A stretch of DNA of 64,000 bases. It comes from Chloroflexota bacterium. GTDB taxonomy: Bacteria; Chloroflexota; Anaerolineae; Promineifilales; Promineifilaceae. Below, one piece after another: positions 1 to 9,673 of the stretch. Under the pieces are notes generated by a model. It saw only the letters and a program-made list of their open reading frames with translations, did not search any database and had not been told where the DNA came from. The DNA lies in contig JAGOMA010000023.1 of the NCBI GenBank assembly GCA_017993775.1, positions 1 to 64,000 of the forward strand, read 5' to 3'. The position numbers and the translations under genes were made by a program. Within the stretch, counting starts at the first letter, position 1. Each line of letters starts with the position of its first letter.

Positions 1-44
1 TGATTAACCGATCAATAATCCAAAGACAGCCCGGAGATCACTGC

Positions 45-2318
45 ATGGCAACTAACCGTGCTCGCTACGAAGAAGCGCTAAACAGAGGCCATACCTACGG
101 TTGGGATCAACGCTGGCCAGAGGCCATTGAGGCTTTTAACGAGGCTGCCCGCGATGAACCCACCGAACCAGCTCCTTTCGCCGGTCTGGGCATGGCCTAT
201 ATGGAGCTGAATCAGCTTGAAAAAGCGTTGGAAAATTACAAACTGGCGGCGCGTTACTCTCGCGGCGAAGTCATGCATTTGCAGCGCGTAGCCGAAGTTC
301 AGGAACTGCTGGGCATGGCCGATGAAGCAGGCAAAACATATATGGCCATCGGCGAAATCGAGCTAAACCGCAAGCGGTTGGACGACGCTATGACCAACTG
401 GCATCGCGCTGTGCGCTTAGAGCCGAATTTGCTGCGCGCTCACCAACGTCTGGCGTCGATTTACCAGCGACAAGGGGCTGTGCGAAATGCCATTCAGGAA
501 TATCTGGCCATTGCGCGTATTTTGCAAAGCCAGGGTGAAAAGAATAAAGCGCTGCAAGCATGTCAGCTTGCGCTGCAGTTGGACCCGCGTAATCCAGACG
601 TTCTCACGGCTTTGGAAATGGTTCGTCAGGGTGAAATGCTCTTTGCCAAGGAACGGGCGGCCGGACCGGTCGTCGCGTCTAAGAGCAGCGGACTGCTGCG
701 AATGGCGGTTGACCTGGAGAAAGATATCCAGGCCTGGGTGCCAGATAAGCGCGTGGTGGAAACGGCCGTGCCCGTTCAAGACGCCCGCCGCATGGCCATG
801 GAACAACTCGCTGTCGAACTTTTTGAAGACGACACCGAAGACGCCCAAAGCGCCAACAAAATTGAACGGGATTTCCTGATCAGCCAGGCCCTGGATTTCC
901 AGCGTCGCGGCCTGGTCAACGAAGCCATCAGCGCCTACGAACAAGCTCTCGCCGCCGGACTGTCTAGCACCGCTGCCCGATTCAACCTGGGCCTCCTCTA
1001 CCAGGACAAGCTCCGCTTTGAGGATGCCATCCGAGAATTTGAGTTTTCGGTCAAAGATCAGGAATATCGTCTGGCCAGCTACTTTGCTCTCGGCGAATCG
1101 TACCGCGCCCGCGGCCAGATCAACAAATCCATCGAAAGTTTTATCAACGTTCTCAAAATTGTTGATATGGGCACCGTCCGCCATGATCAGGCCGACAGAC
1201 TCATTGAACTGTATGAAAATCTGACCGACAGCCTGGTAACCCAGGGTGAATCAGAAAAAGCCACGGCTTTCGCCAATTCTCTGGTGGAATTTTTAGGCCA
1301 CAAGGGTTGGGAAGACAAAGTGAAAGAAGCGCGCCAACGTCTGGATGCATTCTCCGACACCGGCATGATGATTCTGGGCGATGTGCTGACATCCGGCACG
1401 GAAAAGGTGCTGGAATCTTTGTATCTCAGCCAGGAATATGCGCGGCGCGGCATGTACAACACGGCCATCGAAGAAACCTATCGGGCGATTCAACTGTCGC
1501 CGGATTATTTGCCGGCGCACATTCAATTGGGCGATGTGTTGGCCAGACAAGGTCGGCATGAAATGAGCGCGTCTAAATTCACCACCATCGCCGACACGTT
1601 TAAGGTACGCGGCGATGTCAACGGCGCAATCATGGCGTATGAGAAAGTCTTAGAACTGGCTCCGCTGGATTTGGCGGCGCGGGCACGGTTGATTGATTTG
1701 TTGAAGCAGCACGGCCGTATCGACCGCGCGCTAGAACATTACATGATCATGGGCGAAGGGTATTACCAACTGGCCCAGGTCGACAAAGCCCGCGAAATTT
1801 ACCAGGAAGCCCTCAAACTGGCTCCGCGCGGCGAACCGGAACGAAACTGGCCCAAACGTATGCTGCGCGCCATGGTCGACATCGACGTTCAGCGTTTCGA
1901 ATGGCGGCGCGCCCTGCCCGCCTTACGCGATTTGCGCGAACTACAACCAGATGATGAATGGACAGCCATGACGCTGGTAGACATGTATTTCAAAGTAGGC
2001 CAACCGCAAAATGCCGTGCGCTCGTTAGACCAATACTTGATGCAGTTGGTACGCACCGGCAAGGGCGTGAAGGTCGTGGGTATTTTGGAGGATATGGTCC
2101 AGCAACGGCCGTCCGACCCTAACCTTGTCGATCGTCTGACACGCCTCTACATCCAACAACGCCAAAACCAAGAGGCCGTAGCCATTTTAGACAAACTCGG
2201 CGAAGCGCAATTAGAGGCCGGCGACAAAGCGGCCGCCGTCATCACCATCGAAAAAATCTTAAAACTCAACCCGCCCAACGCCGCCAGTTACAAACAATTG
2301 TTATCCCAACTCAAATAA
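45..2318 (+). CDS. Tetratricopeptide-repeat protein
   Basis: This 757-residue soluble protein consists almost entirely of tetratricopeptide helices. TPR-type motifs with the usual small and aromatic residues (for example A-x-x-A-x-x-E-Y-x-x-A near residues 145-160) fill residues 10-190. A charged linker covers about 190-280, and further TPR blocks cover about 285-380 and 460-757. There is no signal peptide or membrane segment, so it is probably a cytoplasmic scaffold for protein-protein contacts. The ATG is preceded by a GGAG-type ribosome site about 8 nt upstream. A strong hairpin terminator follows the stop, so it is probably the last gene of its unit. The family is certain; the partner is unknown. 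Confidence 0.85.
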   Translation: MATNRARYEEALNRGHTYGWDQRWPEAIEAFNEAARDEPTEPAPFAGLGMAYMELNQLEKALENYKLAARYSRGEVMHLQRVAEVQELLGMADEAGKTYMAIGEIELNRKRLDDAMTNWHRAVRLEPNLLRAHQRLASIYQRQGAVRNAIQEYLAIARILQSQGEKNKALQACQLALQLDPRNPDVLTALEMVRQGEMLFAKERAAGPVVASKSSGLLRMAVDLEKDIQAWVPDKRVVETAVPVQDARRMAMEQLAVELFEDDTEDAQSANKIERDFLISQALDFQRRGLVNEAISAYEQALAAGLSSTAARFNLGLLYQDKLRFEDAIREFEFSVKDQEYRLASYFALGESYRARGQINKSIESFINVLKIVDMGTVRHDQADRLIELYENLTDSLVTQGESEKATAFANSLVEFLGHKGWEDKVKEARQRLDAFSDTGMMILGDVLTSGTEKVLESLYLSQEYARRGMYNTAIEETYRAIQLSPDYLPAHIQLGDVLARQGRHEMSASKFTTIADTFKVRGDVNGAIMAYEKVLELAPLDLAARARLIDLLKQHGRIDRALEHYMIMGEGYYQLAQVDKAREIYQEALKLAPRGEPERNWPKRMLRAMVDIDVQRFEWRRALPALRDLRELQPDDEWTAMTLVDMYFKVGQPQNAVRSLDQYLMQLVRTGKGVKVVGILEDMVQQRPSDPNLVDRLTRLYIQQRQNQEAVAILDKLGEAQLEAGDKAAAVITIEKILKLNPPNAASYKQLLSQLK

Positions 2319-2357
2319 TCACGGGCCGCTCCTCATCCAGCATTGCCATCAACCCCA

Positions 2358-2397
2358 AACCTGCGCACAGACCAGACCTCTGCCGCGCAGGTTTTTT
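2358..2397 (+). terminator. Rho-independent terminator after the TPR gene
   Basis: The arms AACCTGCGC (2358-2366) and GCGCAGGTT (2385-2393) are exact complements and are followed by a T run to 2397. The hairpin lies 40 nt after the TPR stop codon. Confidence 0.85.
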
Positions 2398-2490
2398 CGT
2401 CGTCTTTGCCTGATCCGAACAGCGCTGTTCGCTAATTTGCCCTTGCGCCATCAAGATCAAATGCCAACGGACGCTAATACCCGATTAGGG

Positions 2491-2517
2491 TATAATTTGG
2501 GGTGCAAATAGGGAGAA
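2491..2517 (+). promoter_or_regulatory. -10 element and ribosome site of cdaA
   Basis: A perfect TATAAT lies at 2491-2496, which puts the transcript start near 2503. A GGGAGAA ribosome site at 2511-2517 points to the GTG at 2523. The in-frame GTG at 2502 would lie at the transcript start itself and is therefore unlikely to be used. No clear -35 was found. Confidence 0.6.
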
Positions 2518-2522
2518 ACTTG

Positions 2523-3329
2523 GTGTTCGACAATATATTTAATTTTCATGGCGGGATAAGCGGATTGGATATCATCGATATCCTGCTGGTAACATTTATC
2601 ATCTACGGCATTTTTATGTTAATTCGCGGCACGCGCGCTGTGCAAGTGCTGCGAGGGTTCATTGTCCTGGCGCTTGTGTTCTGGCTGCTTGCCAGGTACG
2701 TCGATTTACCCGCTTTCAGCTCGCTGATCACCAATACAACCCTGCCGCTGCTGTTGGTGTCAATTCCGGTTATTTTTCAACCGGAAATACGCCGCGCCCT
2801 GGAACAGTTGGGCCGTACGGGCAGCGTGCTGCGCCTTTTCCGGCGCAACGAAGTACACCCCATCGTGATCGCCGTTAAAGATGCCTGCCTGCGCCTCTCC
2901 CAACGCCGCCACGGCGCGCTGATCATTTTTGAGCGCGACACAGGGCTGCAAGAATATATCGACACCGGCATCTTACTCGATTCAAAAGCATCGCCGGAAC
3001 TGCTGCTGACCATTTTTAATAAAAACACAGAACTGCACGACGGCGCGGTGATTATTCGCGGCGAGCGGTTGGCGGCGGCAGCTTGTGTGATGCCCTTATC
3101 GACCAGCAGCTTATCCGACAGGCAAATGGGGCTGCGCCACCGGGCTGCCTTGGGCATTAGCGAGGTCAGCGATGCCATTGCTTTGGTGGTTTCGGAGGAA
3201 ACGGGACAGGTGTCTATTGCCCATAACGGCCGTATCATTCGCCGTCAGGATCCTGCCCGTCTGGATGAAATCCTCAACGCCTTCCTGCAAAATCGACAAA
3301 ACCAACGGCGCGGAGGGTCAGCCAAATGA
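2523..3329 (+). CDS. cdaA: Diadenylate cyclase CdaA
   Basis: This membrane-bound enzyme condenses two ATP into the second messenger cyclic di-AMP. About three hydrophobic helices occupy the first 90 residues, followed by the DAC (DisA_N) domain. The domain shows the ELHDGAV motif (the DGA signature) and a GLRHRAALGISE stretch containing the RHR signature; both line the nucleotide site in this family. I place the start at GTG 2523 from the -10 and ribosome-site positions. The length of 268 residues is normal for CdaA. The stop overlaps the start of the YbbR-domain gene (ATGA), so the two are translationally coupled, as in the cdaA-cdaR pairs of Firmicutes. Confidence 0.93.
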   Translation: MFDNIFNFHGGISGLDIIDILLVTFIIYGIFMLIRGTRAVQVLRGFIVLALVFWLLARYVDLPAFSSLITNTTLPLLLVSIPVIFQPEIRRALEQLGRTGSVLRLFRRNEVHPIVIAVKDACLRLSQRRHGALIIFERDTGLQEYIDTGILLDSKASPELLLTIFNKNTELHDGAVIIRGERLAAAACVMPLSTSSLSDRQMGLRHRAALGISEVSDAIALVVSEETGQVSIAHNGRIIRRQDPARLDEILNAFLQNRQNQRRGGSAK

Positions 3330-4723
3330 AAATTTTTCGTGGCATCCTCTCCAACTTTCTCACCTTTCTCTTGTCACTCATGTTGGCCATCCTGATCTGG
3401 CTCAACGCCTCGCAGGCCAACGATCCCAGTCGTTTGCAATCTTACCAGATCCCCATTGATTTCATTGGCCAACCGGAAAACAGCACCCTGGTCACTTCCG
3501 ACGAGAACATGGTTTTTGTCGTCGAGGCGCGTTCATCTGTTTTGAACCAGCTAACTACAGATGATTTTACGGCCGTTGTCGATCTCAGCCAGATTCCCCT
3601 CAGCCAGGACACCATCGTCGACGTAAACCTTCAACCCAAAAAGTCAGGCGTCACCATCACCTCGCCTTCGCCGGATAAAGTAACCGTACGCCTGGAACAA
3701 CTCGTATCGCGTGATGTGCCTGTGGTGCTGGACATTCGCGGCAGTGTTGCCCGCGGGCACACGCAAGGCGATGCCCTGGTAGACCCCGAAGTCATCACCG
3801 TCGTCGGCACGGCCGCGCAGGTCGAAAGACTCGACTCAGCCCGCGTCACCGTCTTCCTCAACAACATAAGCCAGACCTTTGTCGCCACTCCTGTGCCGAT
3901 TTTTTATGATCGGCAAGGTCGCGTGGCCAGCACCAGCGGCCTCAAAAGCGTCAGCCGCGAAGACGTCAACGTCACCATCCCCGTTACCGAGTCGGCCGAT
4001 TTTGCCGAGAAATTCATCGAAGTCGATTGGAGCGGCGCGCCAGCGGATGGCTACCGCCTGCTCAGCATCAACGTCAATCCACCCAGCGTCCTGGTTCGAG
4101 GGCTGCCCACCAGCCTGAACCAACTCACCCAAATCAGCACCGAACCCATCGACATCACAGGGCTTACCGAAACATTTACCCAAACAGTCACCCTGGACCT
4201 CCCACCCGGCATTACTCTGGATGAAGTGCAGATTGTGGAGGTAACAATTGAGATCGAACCCATTTTAACCACTGGCGTGTATAATCGACCCGCTGAGGTA
4301 CAGGGATTGGATAAGGGATTAACGGCCGTTATCGACCCTGAAGAAGTGCGCGTTGTTGTGTTTGGTCCACTGCCCGTGCTGGATTCCCTGGCCGAAGACG
4401 AAGTCCGTGTCACCGTAGACGCATTCGGGCTGCTCACCGGAACCTACAGCCTGGAACCGGTCGTCAGCTTACCCGATCGGGGCATCGAATTACGCTCCGT
4501 TCAACCGCAACTAGTCACCGTTATCATCACCACGGCCGTCACCGACACCTTGACCCAAACAGTCAGGCCGACGCCAACTCCGACATCCTGGCGGCCGCTG
4601 CTGCCCACAAGACAGCACGCAGCCAAACAACTCACACCCAATCAAATAATATGGTCGGCGATGAACAACCCCCATCCCGCCCTTTTACCGGAAGAAGAAA
4701 ATTTATGCCTGCAAAATCCTTAG
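3326..4723 (+). CDS. cdaR: YbbR-domain regulator of diadenylate cyclase (CdaR-like)
   Basis: This is an extracytoplasmic protein anchored by one N-terminal membrane helix (about residues 8-26). It is followed by several YbbR-type beta domains of about 80-90 residues each across residues 30-400, and ends in a Thr/Pro-rich tail. In Firmicutes CdaR binds CdaA and tunes c-di-AMP synthesis; the overlapping position here supports the same role. The last 19 nt overlap the inferred start of der in another frame. The C-terminal tail after about residue 410 is low-complexity and probably not conserved. Confidence 0.88.
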   Translation: MKIFRGILSNFLTFLLSLMLAILIWLNASQANDPSRLQSYQIPIDFIGQPENSTLVTSDENMVFVVEARSSVLNQLTTDDFTAVVDLSQIPLSQDTIVDVNLQPKKSGVTITSPSPDKVTVRLEQLVSRDVPVVLDIRGSVARGHTQGDALVDPEVITVVGTAAQVERLDSARVTVFLNNISQTFVATPVPIFYDRQGRVASTSGLKSVSREDVNVTIPVTESADFAEKFIEVDWSGAPADGYRLLSINVNPPSVLVRGLPTSLNQLTQISTEPIDITGLTETFTQTVTLDLPPGITLDEVQIVEVTIEIEPILTTGVYNRPAEVQGLDKGLTAVIDPEEVRVVVFGPLPVLDSLAEDEVRVTVDAFGLLTGTYSLEPVVSLPDRGIELRSVQPQLVTVIITTAVTDTLTQTVRPTPTPTSWRPLLPTRQHAAKQLTPNQIIWSAMNNPHPALLPEEENLCLQNP

Positions 4724-6072
4724 TCGCCCTGGTTGGTCGCCCCAACGCGGGCAAATCAACCCTTTTTAATCGCATCGTCGGCCGACGCTTAGCTGTCGTT
4801 TCCGATGTACCCGGCACCACCCGCGACAGACTCTACGCCGACGCAGAATGGACCGGCATCAACTTCACCGTCATCGACACCGGCGGCATTGAAGTAACCG
4901 ACGGCTGGAACACCGAACCGCTCTCCGAAGACTCGGAACAATATCTGCCACTCATTCGCCGTCAAGCGGCCGTCGCCATTCAGGATGCCGATGTCATCGT
5001 CCAGGTCGTCGATGGGCAGAGCGGCATCACCGCCGCCGACCGTGAAGTGGCCGACATCTTACGCCAGTCGAATAAACCCATCATTATCGCCGCCAACAAA
5101 TTAGAATCCAGCAAATTATGGGACAACGCCTACGAATTTTATGAACTGGCTTTAGGCGAAGTCATCGCCATTTCCGCCTTACACGGCGCAGGCTCCGGCG
5201 ATTTGCTAGACGCCATCGTCGCCGCCTTACCGAACCCCAACGAAGAAGAGCCAGAAGACGACGAATCCATCAAAATCGCCATCCTCGGCAAACCCAACGC
5301 CGGTAAATCCACGCTGCTCAACAAAATGATTGGCGAGGAACGAGCCATTGTCAGCCCAATTGCCGGCACCACCCGCGACGCCATCGACGAACACATGGTT
5401 TGGCAAGGGCAAGAATTCACCTTAATCGATACGGCCGGCATCCGGCGGCGCGGCAAAATTGAACCTGGCGTGGAAAAATACAGCGTCCTGCGCTCCATCA
5501 AAGCCCTCAAACGGGCCGATGTAGCGCTTTTGCTGATTGACGCCGAAGCCGGTATCACCTCCCAAGACGCCCACATCGCCGGAATGCTGAAAGATGAAAT
5601 GAACGGCGTAATCATTTTGGTTAACAAATGGGACGCTATCGACAAAGACTCCTTCACCATCTACGAATATGAAAAAGTGCTGCGCGAAGAACTGAAGTTT
5701 CTTCCCTATGCGCCAATTATTTACATATCGGCCATGACCGGGCAGCGGGTAAACAAAATTTTGCCCAAAGTTGTAGAAGTGCAGGAAATGCGCCATCAAC
5801 GCATCCCCACGGCCGATTTAAATAAGTGGATGCGTGAAGTAACCATTCAACATCCACCGCCAAGCAGCGGCGGCAAACGGGTGAAATTCTTTTACACCAC
5901 GCAAGTTTCCGTGGCGCCGCCCACCATTGTGATGTTTGTCAACAAACCGGAGTGGGTTCACTTTAGTTATGAGCGCTACCTGGAAAACCGTTTGCGCGAA
6001 TTGTATCCCTTTGAGGGGACACCGGTGCGCCTTATTTATCGCGCCCGCAGCGAAGACCGGTTTGCCAAGTGA
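4705..6072 (+). CDS. der: GTPase Der (EngA), ribosome assembly
   Basis: Der has two tandem GTPase domains and a C-terminal KH-like domain and is needed for 50S subunit maturation. The first P-loop GRPNAGKST lies near residues 10-18 and the second, GKPNAGKST, near 185-193. Each is followed by a GTTRD switch, a DTxG motif and an NK-D type specificity motif (NKWD in the second domain). The C-terminal 115 residues form the KH-like domain. I chose the ATG at 4705 because the conserved N-terminus MPAKSLVALVGRPN begins there; an upstream in-frame ATG at 4651 would add 18 unconserved residues. The length of 455 residues is typical. The gene contains no copy of ACGGCCGT. Confidence 0.97.
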   Translation: MPAKSLVALVGRPNAGKSTLFNRIVGRRLAVVSDVPGTTRDRLYADAEWTGINFTVIDTGGIEVTDGWNTEPLSEDSEQYLPLIRRQAAVAIQDADVIVQVVDGQSGITAADREVADILRQSNKPIIIAANKLESSKLWDNAYEFYELALGEVIAISALHGAGSGDLLDAIVAALPNPNEEEPEDDESIKIAILGKPNAGKSTLLNKMIGEERAIVSPIAGTTRDAIDEHMVWQGQEFTLIDTAGIRRRGKIEPGVEKYSVLRSIKALKRADVALLLIDAEAGITSQDAHIAGMLKDEMNGVIILVNKWDAIDKDSFTIYEYEKVLREELKFLPYAPIIYISAMTGQRVNKILPKVVEVQEMRHQRIPTADLNKWMREVTIQHPPPSSGGKRVKFFYTTQVSVAPPTIVMFVNKPEWVHFSYERYLENRLRELYPFEGTPVRLIYRARSEDRFAK

Positions 6073-6378
6073 TGGGTGGGCTAACGACACTGGAAGATTG
6101 AAACCAACCGAAAAGAGCGTAGGAGTTTGCTCTTGAGGTGTTGGACCTTGGGAAATGCAAACCCCCAGGGTCCGTGCATCATTAACTTTCGAGTTTGCAG
6201 ATTGGTCCAATCTGGGAGATTGGACCAATCTTACCCGGTTAAAAACATACGGACCCTTAGTGCTTTGTAAGGTAAGTGTTTGAAATTTATGCCGCAGCTA
6301 CAAATTCCACAAACAAAACTTGAAATTATTTTTTTAACAAAGCACTTGGAGTCTTCCCAGAGAAAGAAAAGGTAATTT
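6073..6378. other. 306-bp intergenic region with a paired-palindrome hairpin
   Basis: No gene is seen. The region holds AGATTGGTCCAATCT (6199-6213) and its exact reverse complement (6217-6231), separated by GGG. Each arm is itself a 7-1-7 palindrome. An inverted pair AGTGCTTTGT / ACAAAGCACT lies about 80 nt apart (near 6259 and 6338). An A/T-rich stretch before 6379 may carry the promoter of the next gene. Confidence 0.7.
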
Positions 6379-7500
6379 GTGAGCAATCAACCATTTAATT
6401 ATTATGCCCAAACTGTACCGGGCGCAGAAGAAATCGCCTGGCTGGAAATTCGTTGGCGCTTGGCTGGCGTAAAATTTGGTGAATATCTGTTTGCCAAAGA
6501 GCAAAATGGCATTGTCACGTTCGAGTATCAGGGTGACATAGCCGACGTGCAACAGCTAGAATCGGTGGAAGATGTTTTTTTGCTGGCCTTGGATGTGCCC
6601 AAGTTGTCACGCGGCAAGCGTGATCTGACCCAGATTCGGGACATGGTGACCAAGGCGGAAAGCTTCGGACGGGCGGGCAATCAGTTGATGCGCTTTCGGC
6701 AGCTCAGCCGACCTCCTTCCTATCGTGTGGTGAGTCGTAAATTTGGCCGGCACGAATATCCATTGAAGGAACTGCAGAAAGCCGTTCTTCAAGGGATGCA
6801 AAGCCGGTATCCACGTTGGGCGCCGGTGGCGGATGGGGCACAGGTGGAGTTGGGCGTGGATTTGTTGGGGTCTCATTTGTTGTGTGGCTTTAACATTACC
6901 GACAAACAGGCACGGAAGACGCGTATCTTGCGACAAACGGATGGCGACGCGGTACGGCCGTCTCTCGCCGCCGCTCTGGTTCTGGTGACTGAGCCTGAAC
7001 CGGACGATGTGTTTCTGGATCCGTTGTGTGGCAACGGCCGTCTCCTCTTCACCCGCCGCCTGTTGGGCCGCTACGGCCGTTTGCTTGGCGCCGATCCCTC
7101 ACCCGACCAGCTAGAAATCGCCGCCGAAAATCTGTCCACGCGCCGCAAAGGGCGGCTGGCGGAAAACATCGACTTGCAGCCCTGGACAGACACTGGCCTG
7201 CCGCTGGCCGACGCATCTGTCGATAAAACAGCGGCCGTCTTGCCAGACAGCGCCCAGGTGGGCAGCGAGCAAGAGATGAAGAAGTTGTACACGGCCGTCT
7301 TCCAAGAAATCGCCCGTGTACTAAAGCCAGACGGCCGTGCCGCCATCCTCAGCCGTGAATACGACCAGGTTAAAGCCAGCCTCCGCGAACGCCCTATGTT
7401 GGAAATCCAGACTGGCTATTCGGTGAAAGCCGGGGCGCAGTGGGGACGTATCTACATCATCAAGCGCCTGGAAGACGCGGCGGCTACACCGGCGGCGTAA
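6379..7500 (+). CDS. THUMP/RlmL-type RNA methyltransferase-like protein
   Basis: This 373-residue protein has an N-terminal half resembling the ferredoxin-like plus THUMP module of RNA methylases. The C-terminal half is a Rossmann methyltransferase with the SAM-binding stretch DPLCGNGRLLFTRRLLG (about residues 214-230), like the UPF0020/Trm14/RlmL family. Family members normally carry an NPPY-type catalytic motif; at that position I read AVLPDSAQVG instead, so activity or target may differ. The start is a GTG with an AAGG ribosome site about 8 nt before it. Its 3' end overlaps the convergent lipoprotein gene by 17 nt. Confidence 0.7.
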   Translation: MSNQPFNYYAQTVPGAEEIAWLEIRWRLAGVKFGEYLFAKEQNGIVTFEYQGDIADVQQLESVEDVFLLALDVPKLSRGKRDLTQIRDMVTKAESFGRAGNQLMRFRQLSRPPSYRVVSRKFGRHEYPLKELQKAVLQGMQSRYPRWAPVADGAQVELGVDLLGSHLLCGFNITDKQARKTRILRQTDGDAVRPSLAAALVLVTEPEPDDVFLDPLCGNGRLLFTRRLLGRYGRLLGADPSPDQLEIAAENLSTRRKGRLAENIDLQPWTDTGLPLADASVDKTAAVLPDSAQVGSEQEMKKLYTAVFQEIARVLKPDGRAAILSREYDQVKASLRERPMLEIQTGYSVKAGAQWGRIYIIKRLEDAAATPAA

Positions 7501-8209
7501 TCGTCACAGCCTGATCGTAAGCGGAAAAATCAAGCTGCCACACGCTGGCGCCTTCTTCACTGTCCGGCTCCGGCTCGTTGACCACAATGCGGATGATGTC
7601 GTAGGTGTCCGGCGCAATCCACAGGGTCACCTCCACCGCCTGCGGGCCAATCAACCCACCGCTAATCGCCGCCAGACGCTCCCCGGCCACCTGCCCCGTG
7701 ATCACATACAACTCCTCACTCGGGCCGCCTTCTAATTTTTCCCGACCGGATAACGCGGCATTGGTTAAATCGGCTGTCAGAATGGCCGGCAGTCCGGCGG
7801 CGGCGTCAAACAACGCGCCGGGATTAAATCCCCAGTTGGGCGGCAGTTGTTCCCACTTTTTGGTCAGAATGTTGGTTTGCCACTGGTCCTGGCCAATGCT
7901 CACCACGCTAATATCGGTGATCAGACCAAAGGCGGCGGCGCGCACAGCCGCCTGAGCTTTATCCGGCGCGGCAAAATCGCCCACGGCCGTGCGGAAAGCA
8001 ATCGTTCCGGTGGGGTCCAGGGCCGCCGACGCGCCGCTCAAATTCACGCTAAAGTGGAATCCCGAGGTCGTCGTCAGACGCGCAACCGCCTGCTGGATGA
8101 TCTCTTCCGGCGTGGGTTCCGGCGGCGGCGGCTCCTGGCAGGCGGCGAGCAGCAGCAACAAGCCAAAAAGAATCAATAACCGTGATAAACAAACGTGTTT
8201 CGCTTTCAT
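7484..8209 (-). CDS. LppX/LprAFG-family lipoprotein
   Basis: This 241-residue exported lipoprotein has a signal peptide with a run of leucines and a lipobox ending LLAAC (cysteine about residue 24). A Pro/Glu linker and one compact domain follow. The pattern of TSGFHFSV, a threshold-type beta sheet and a late VTLWIAPDTYDIIRI strand fits the LppX_LprAFG family, whose mycobacterial members bind and carry lipids across the envelope. It probably sits on the outer face of the membrane. The gene is divergent from mtaB and convergent with the RNA-methylase gene. Confidence 0.75.
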   Translation of the reverse strand: MKAKHVCLSRLLILFGLLLLLAACQEPPPPEPTPEEIIQQAVARLTTTSGFHFSVNLSGASAALDPTGTIAFRTAVGDFAAPDKAQAAVRAAAFGLITDISVVSIGQDQWQTNILTKKWEQLPPNWGFNPGALFDAAAGLPAILTADLTNAALSGREKLEGGPSEELYVITGQVAGERLAAISGGLIGPQAVEVTLWIAPDTYDIIRIVVNEPEPDSEEGASVWQLDFSAYDQAVTITPPV

Positions 8210-8305
8210 ATCCCATTCCTTCCTTGTTATTCCTGATAATCATACTCGATTCTGGGGCAAACGGCCGTTTGGTTTACGCCATTCGCCCGACCCGCCACCC
8301 TGCGC

Positions 8306-8320
8306 TAAAATGGCTGCCCT
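8306..8320 (+). promoter_or_regulatory. -10 element of mtaB (near-leaderless transcript)
   Basis: TAAAAT lies at 8306-8311, only 10 nt before the mtaB ATG at 8321. There is no Shine-Dalgarno sequence between them. The transcript would start within about 4 nt of the start codon, as in leaderless mRNAs. Confidence 0.5.
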
Positions 8321-9613
8321 ATGAAAGTATATCTACACAGCATTGGCTGCCGCCTCAATCAGAGCGAAATCGAGACGATGGCCCGCCAGCTATTAGCGGC
8401 GGGACATGAGATAGTAGACAACACGGCCGTGGCCGACAAAGTCATCATCAACACCTGCGCCGTCACCGCCGAAGCAGCGCGCGACGGCCGTACCCTCACC
8501 CGCCGCATCCACCGCCAAAACGACGCCGCCGAAATCATCCTGACCGGCTGCTACGCCACCATCGCCCCGGCCGAATTAGGGCGCGTGCAGGGCGCTGGGC
8601 GCATCGTCACCAACCAGAACAAAGCCCAACTTGTCAGCTTGCTAGATCCACAGGCGCGGCTCGATTTGCCCGTCTTCGACCAGGAGCCGGTAATGCGCGA
8701 ATTTTTAGCCGGAACCACCGGCAACACCCGCGCCTTCATCAAAGTACAAGATGGCTGCAACAACAAATGCACCTTCTGCATCACCACCATCGCCCGCGGC
8801 GCAGGGCAAAGCCGCCACCTGGGTGACGTGGTGGCCGAAATTCAGGCGCTGGCCGCCGCCGGCTACCAGGAAGCGGTGCTGACCGGCGTACACCTGGGCA
8901 GCTACGGCCACGATTTTGGCAACAAAGCCGGTCTCGGCGAACTGGTCCGCGCCATTTTGCAGCACACCGACATCCCTCGCCTGCGCCTGTCATCCTTGGA
9001 ACCGTGGGACATCGCCCCAGATTTCTTCACACTGTGGGAAAATCCCCGCCTTCTGCCTCATCTGCACATGCCGCTGCAAGCAGGCAGCGACAAAACTTTA
9101 CGCCGCATGGCCCGCCGCACCTCTCAGGCTGCCTTCCGGCAGTTGACCGACACCGCCCGCGCCCACATCCCCGACCTGAACCTCAGCACCGATCTCATTG
9201 TCGGTTTCCCCGGCGAAACAGACGAAGACTTTGCCGAGAGCCTGGCATATGTGCGCGAAATTGGCTTTTCGCGGCTGCATGTGTTCAGCTACAGCCAGCG
9301 CCCCGGCACGGCCGCCGCCAACATGCCCGATCAAGTTTCCGGCCCCCTTAAAAAAGAGCGCGCCCGCCGCCTGATCGATCTGGGTCATGAAATGAGCCTG
9401 ACCTTTCACCGGCGCTTCCAGGGCGATACCCGCGCCGTATTATGGGAATCCACCGTCGGCGCCGACAAGGATGGTTTGCGCTGGGTAGGCTACACCGATA
9501 ATTACATGCGCGTTCAAGCCCACGGCCCTGTCGATTTGTTCAATCGCGTCACCCCCACCCGGCTAACAGAAGCGCAAACCGATGGATTAGCCGGGGTGAT
9601 CGAATCCGCGTGA
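8321..9613 (+). CDS. mtaB: tRNA t6A37 methylthiotransferase MtaB
   Basis: This radical-SAM enzyme inserts a methylthio group into threonylcarbamoyladenosine at tRNA position 37. The N-terminal UPF0004 domain starts KVYLHSIGCRLNQSE and binds one iron-sulfur cluster. The radical-SAM motif CNNKCTFC (near residues 146-153) binds the second. LSSLEPWDI and the C-terminal TRAM-like segment match MtaB rather than MiaB. The length of 430 residues is normal. The gene is preceded by a -10 hexamer but no ribosome site. Confidence 0.93.
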   Translation: MKVYLHSIGCRLNQSEIETMARQLLAAGHEIVDNTAVADKVIINTCAVTAEAARDGRTLTRRIHRQNDAAEIILTGCYATIAPAELGRVQGAGRIVTNQNKAQLVSLLDPQARLDLPVFDQEPVMREFLAGTTGNTRAFIKVQDGCNNKCTFCITTIARGAGQSRHLGDVVAEIQALAAAGYQEAVLTGVHLGSYGHDFGNKAGLGELVRAILQHTDIPRLRLSSLEPWDIAPDFFTLWENPRLLPHLHMPLQAGSDKTLRRMARRTSQAAFRQLTDTARAHIPDLNLSTDLIVGFPGETDEDFAESLAYVREIGFSRLHVFSYSQRPGTAAANMPDQVSGPLKKERARRLIDLGHEMSLTFHRRFQGDTRAVLWESTVGADKDGLRWVGYTDNYMRVQAHGPVDLFNRVTPTRLTEAQTDGLAGVIESA

Positions 9614-9673
9614 TTACGCCTTGTAAATTTTGGAAGAGAGACGTCATCAATGGTCCACCCACCACCATGAATG

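Noticed and set aside
417-1184. 255-codon minus-strand frame within the TPR gene
   Set aside because: It has no family features and is the shadow of a strong TPR gene on the other strand.
2502-2522. GTG at 2502 as the cdaA start
   Set aside because: It lies 6 nt after the -10 TATAAT, at the transcript start, while a ribosome site at 2511-2517 points to GTG 2523.
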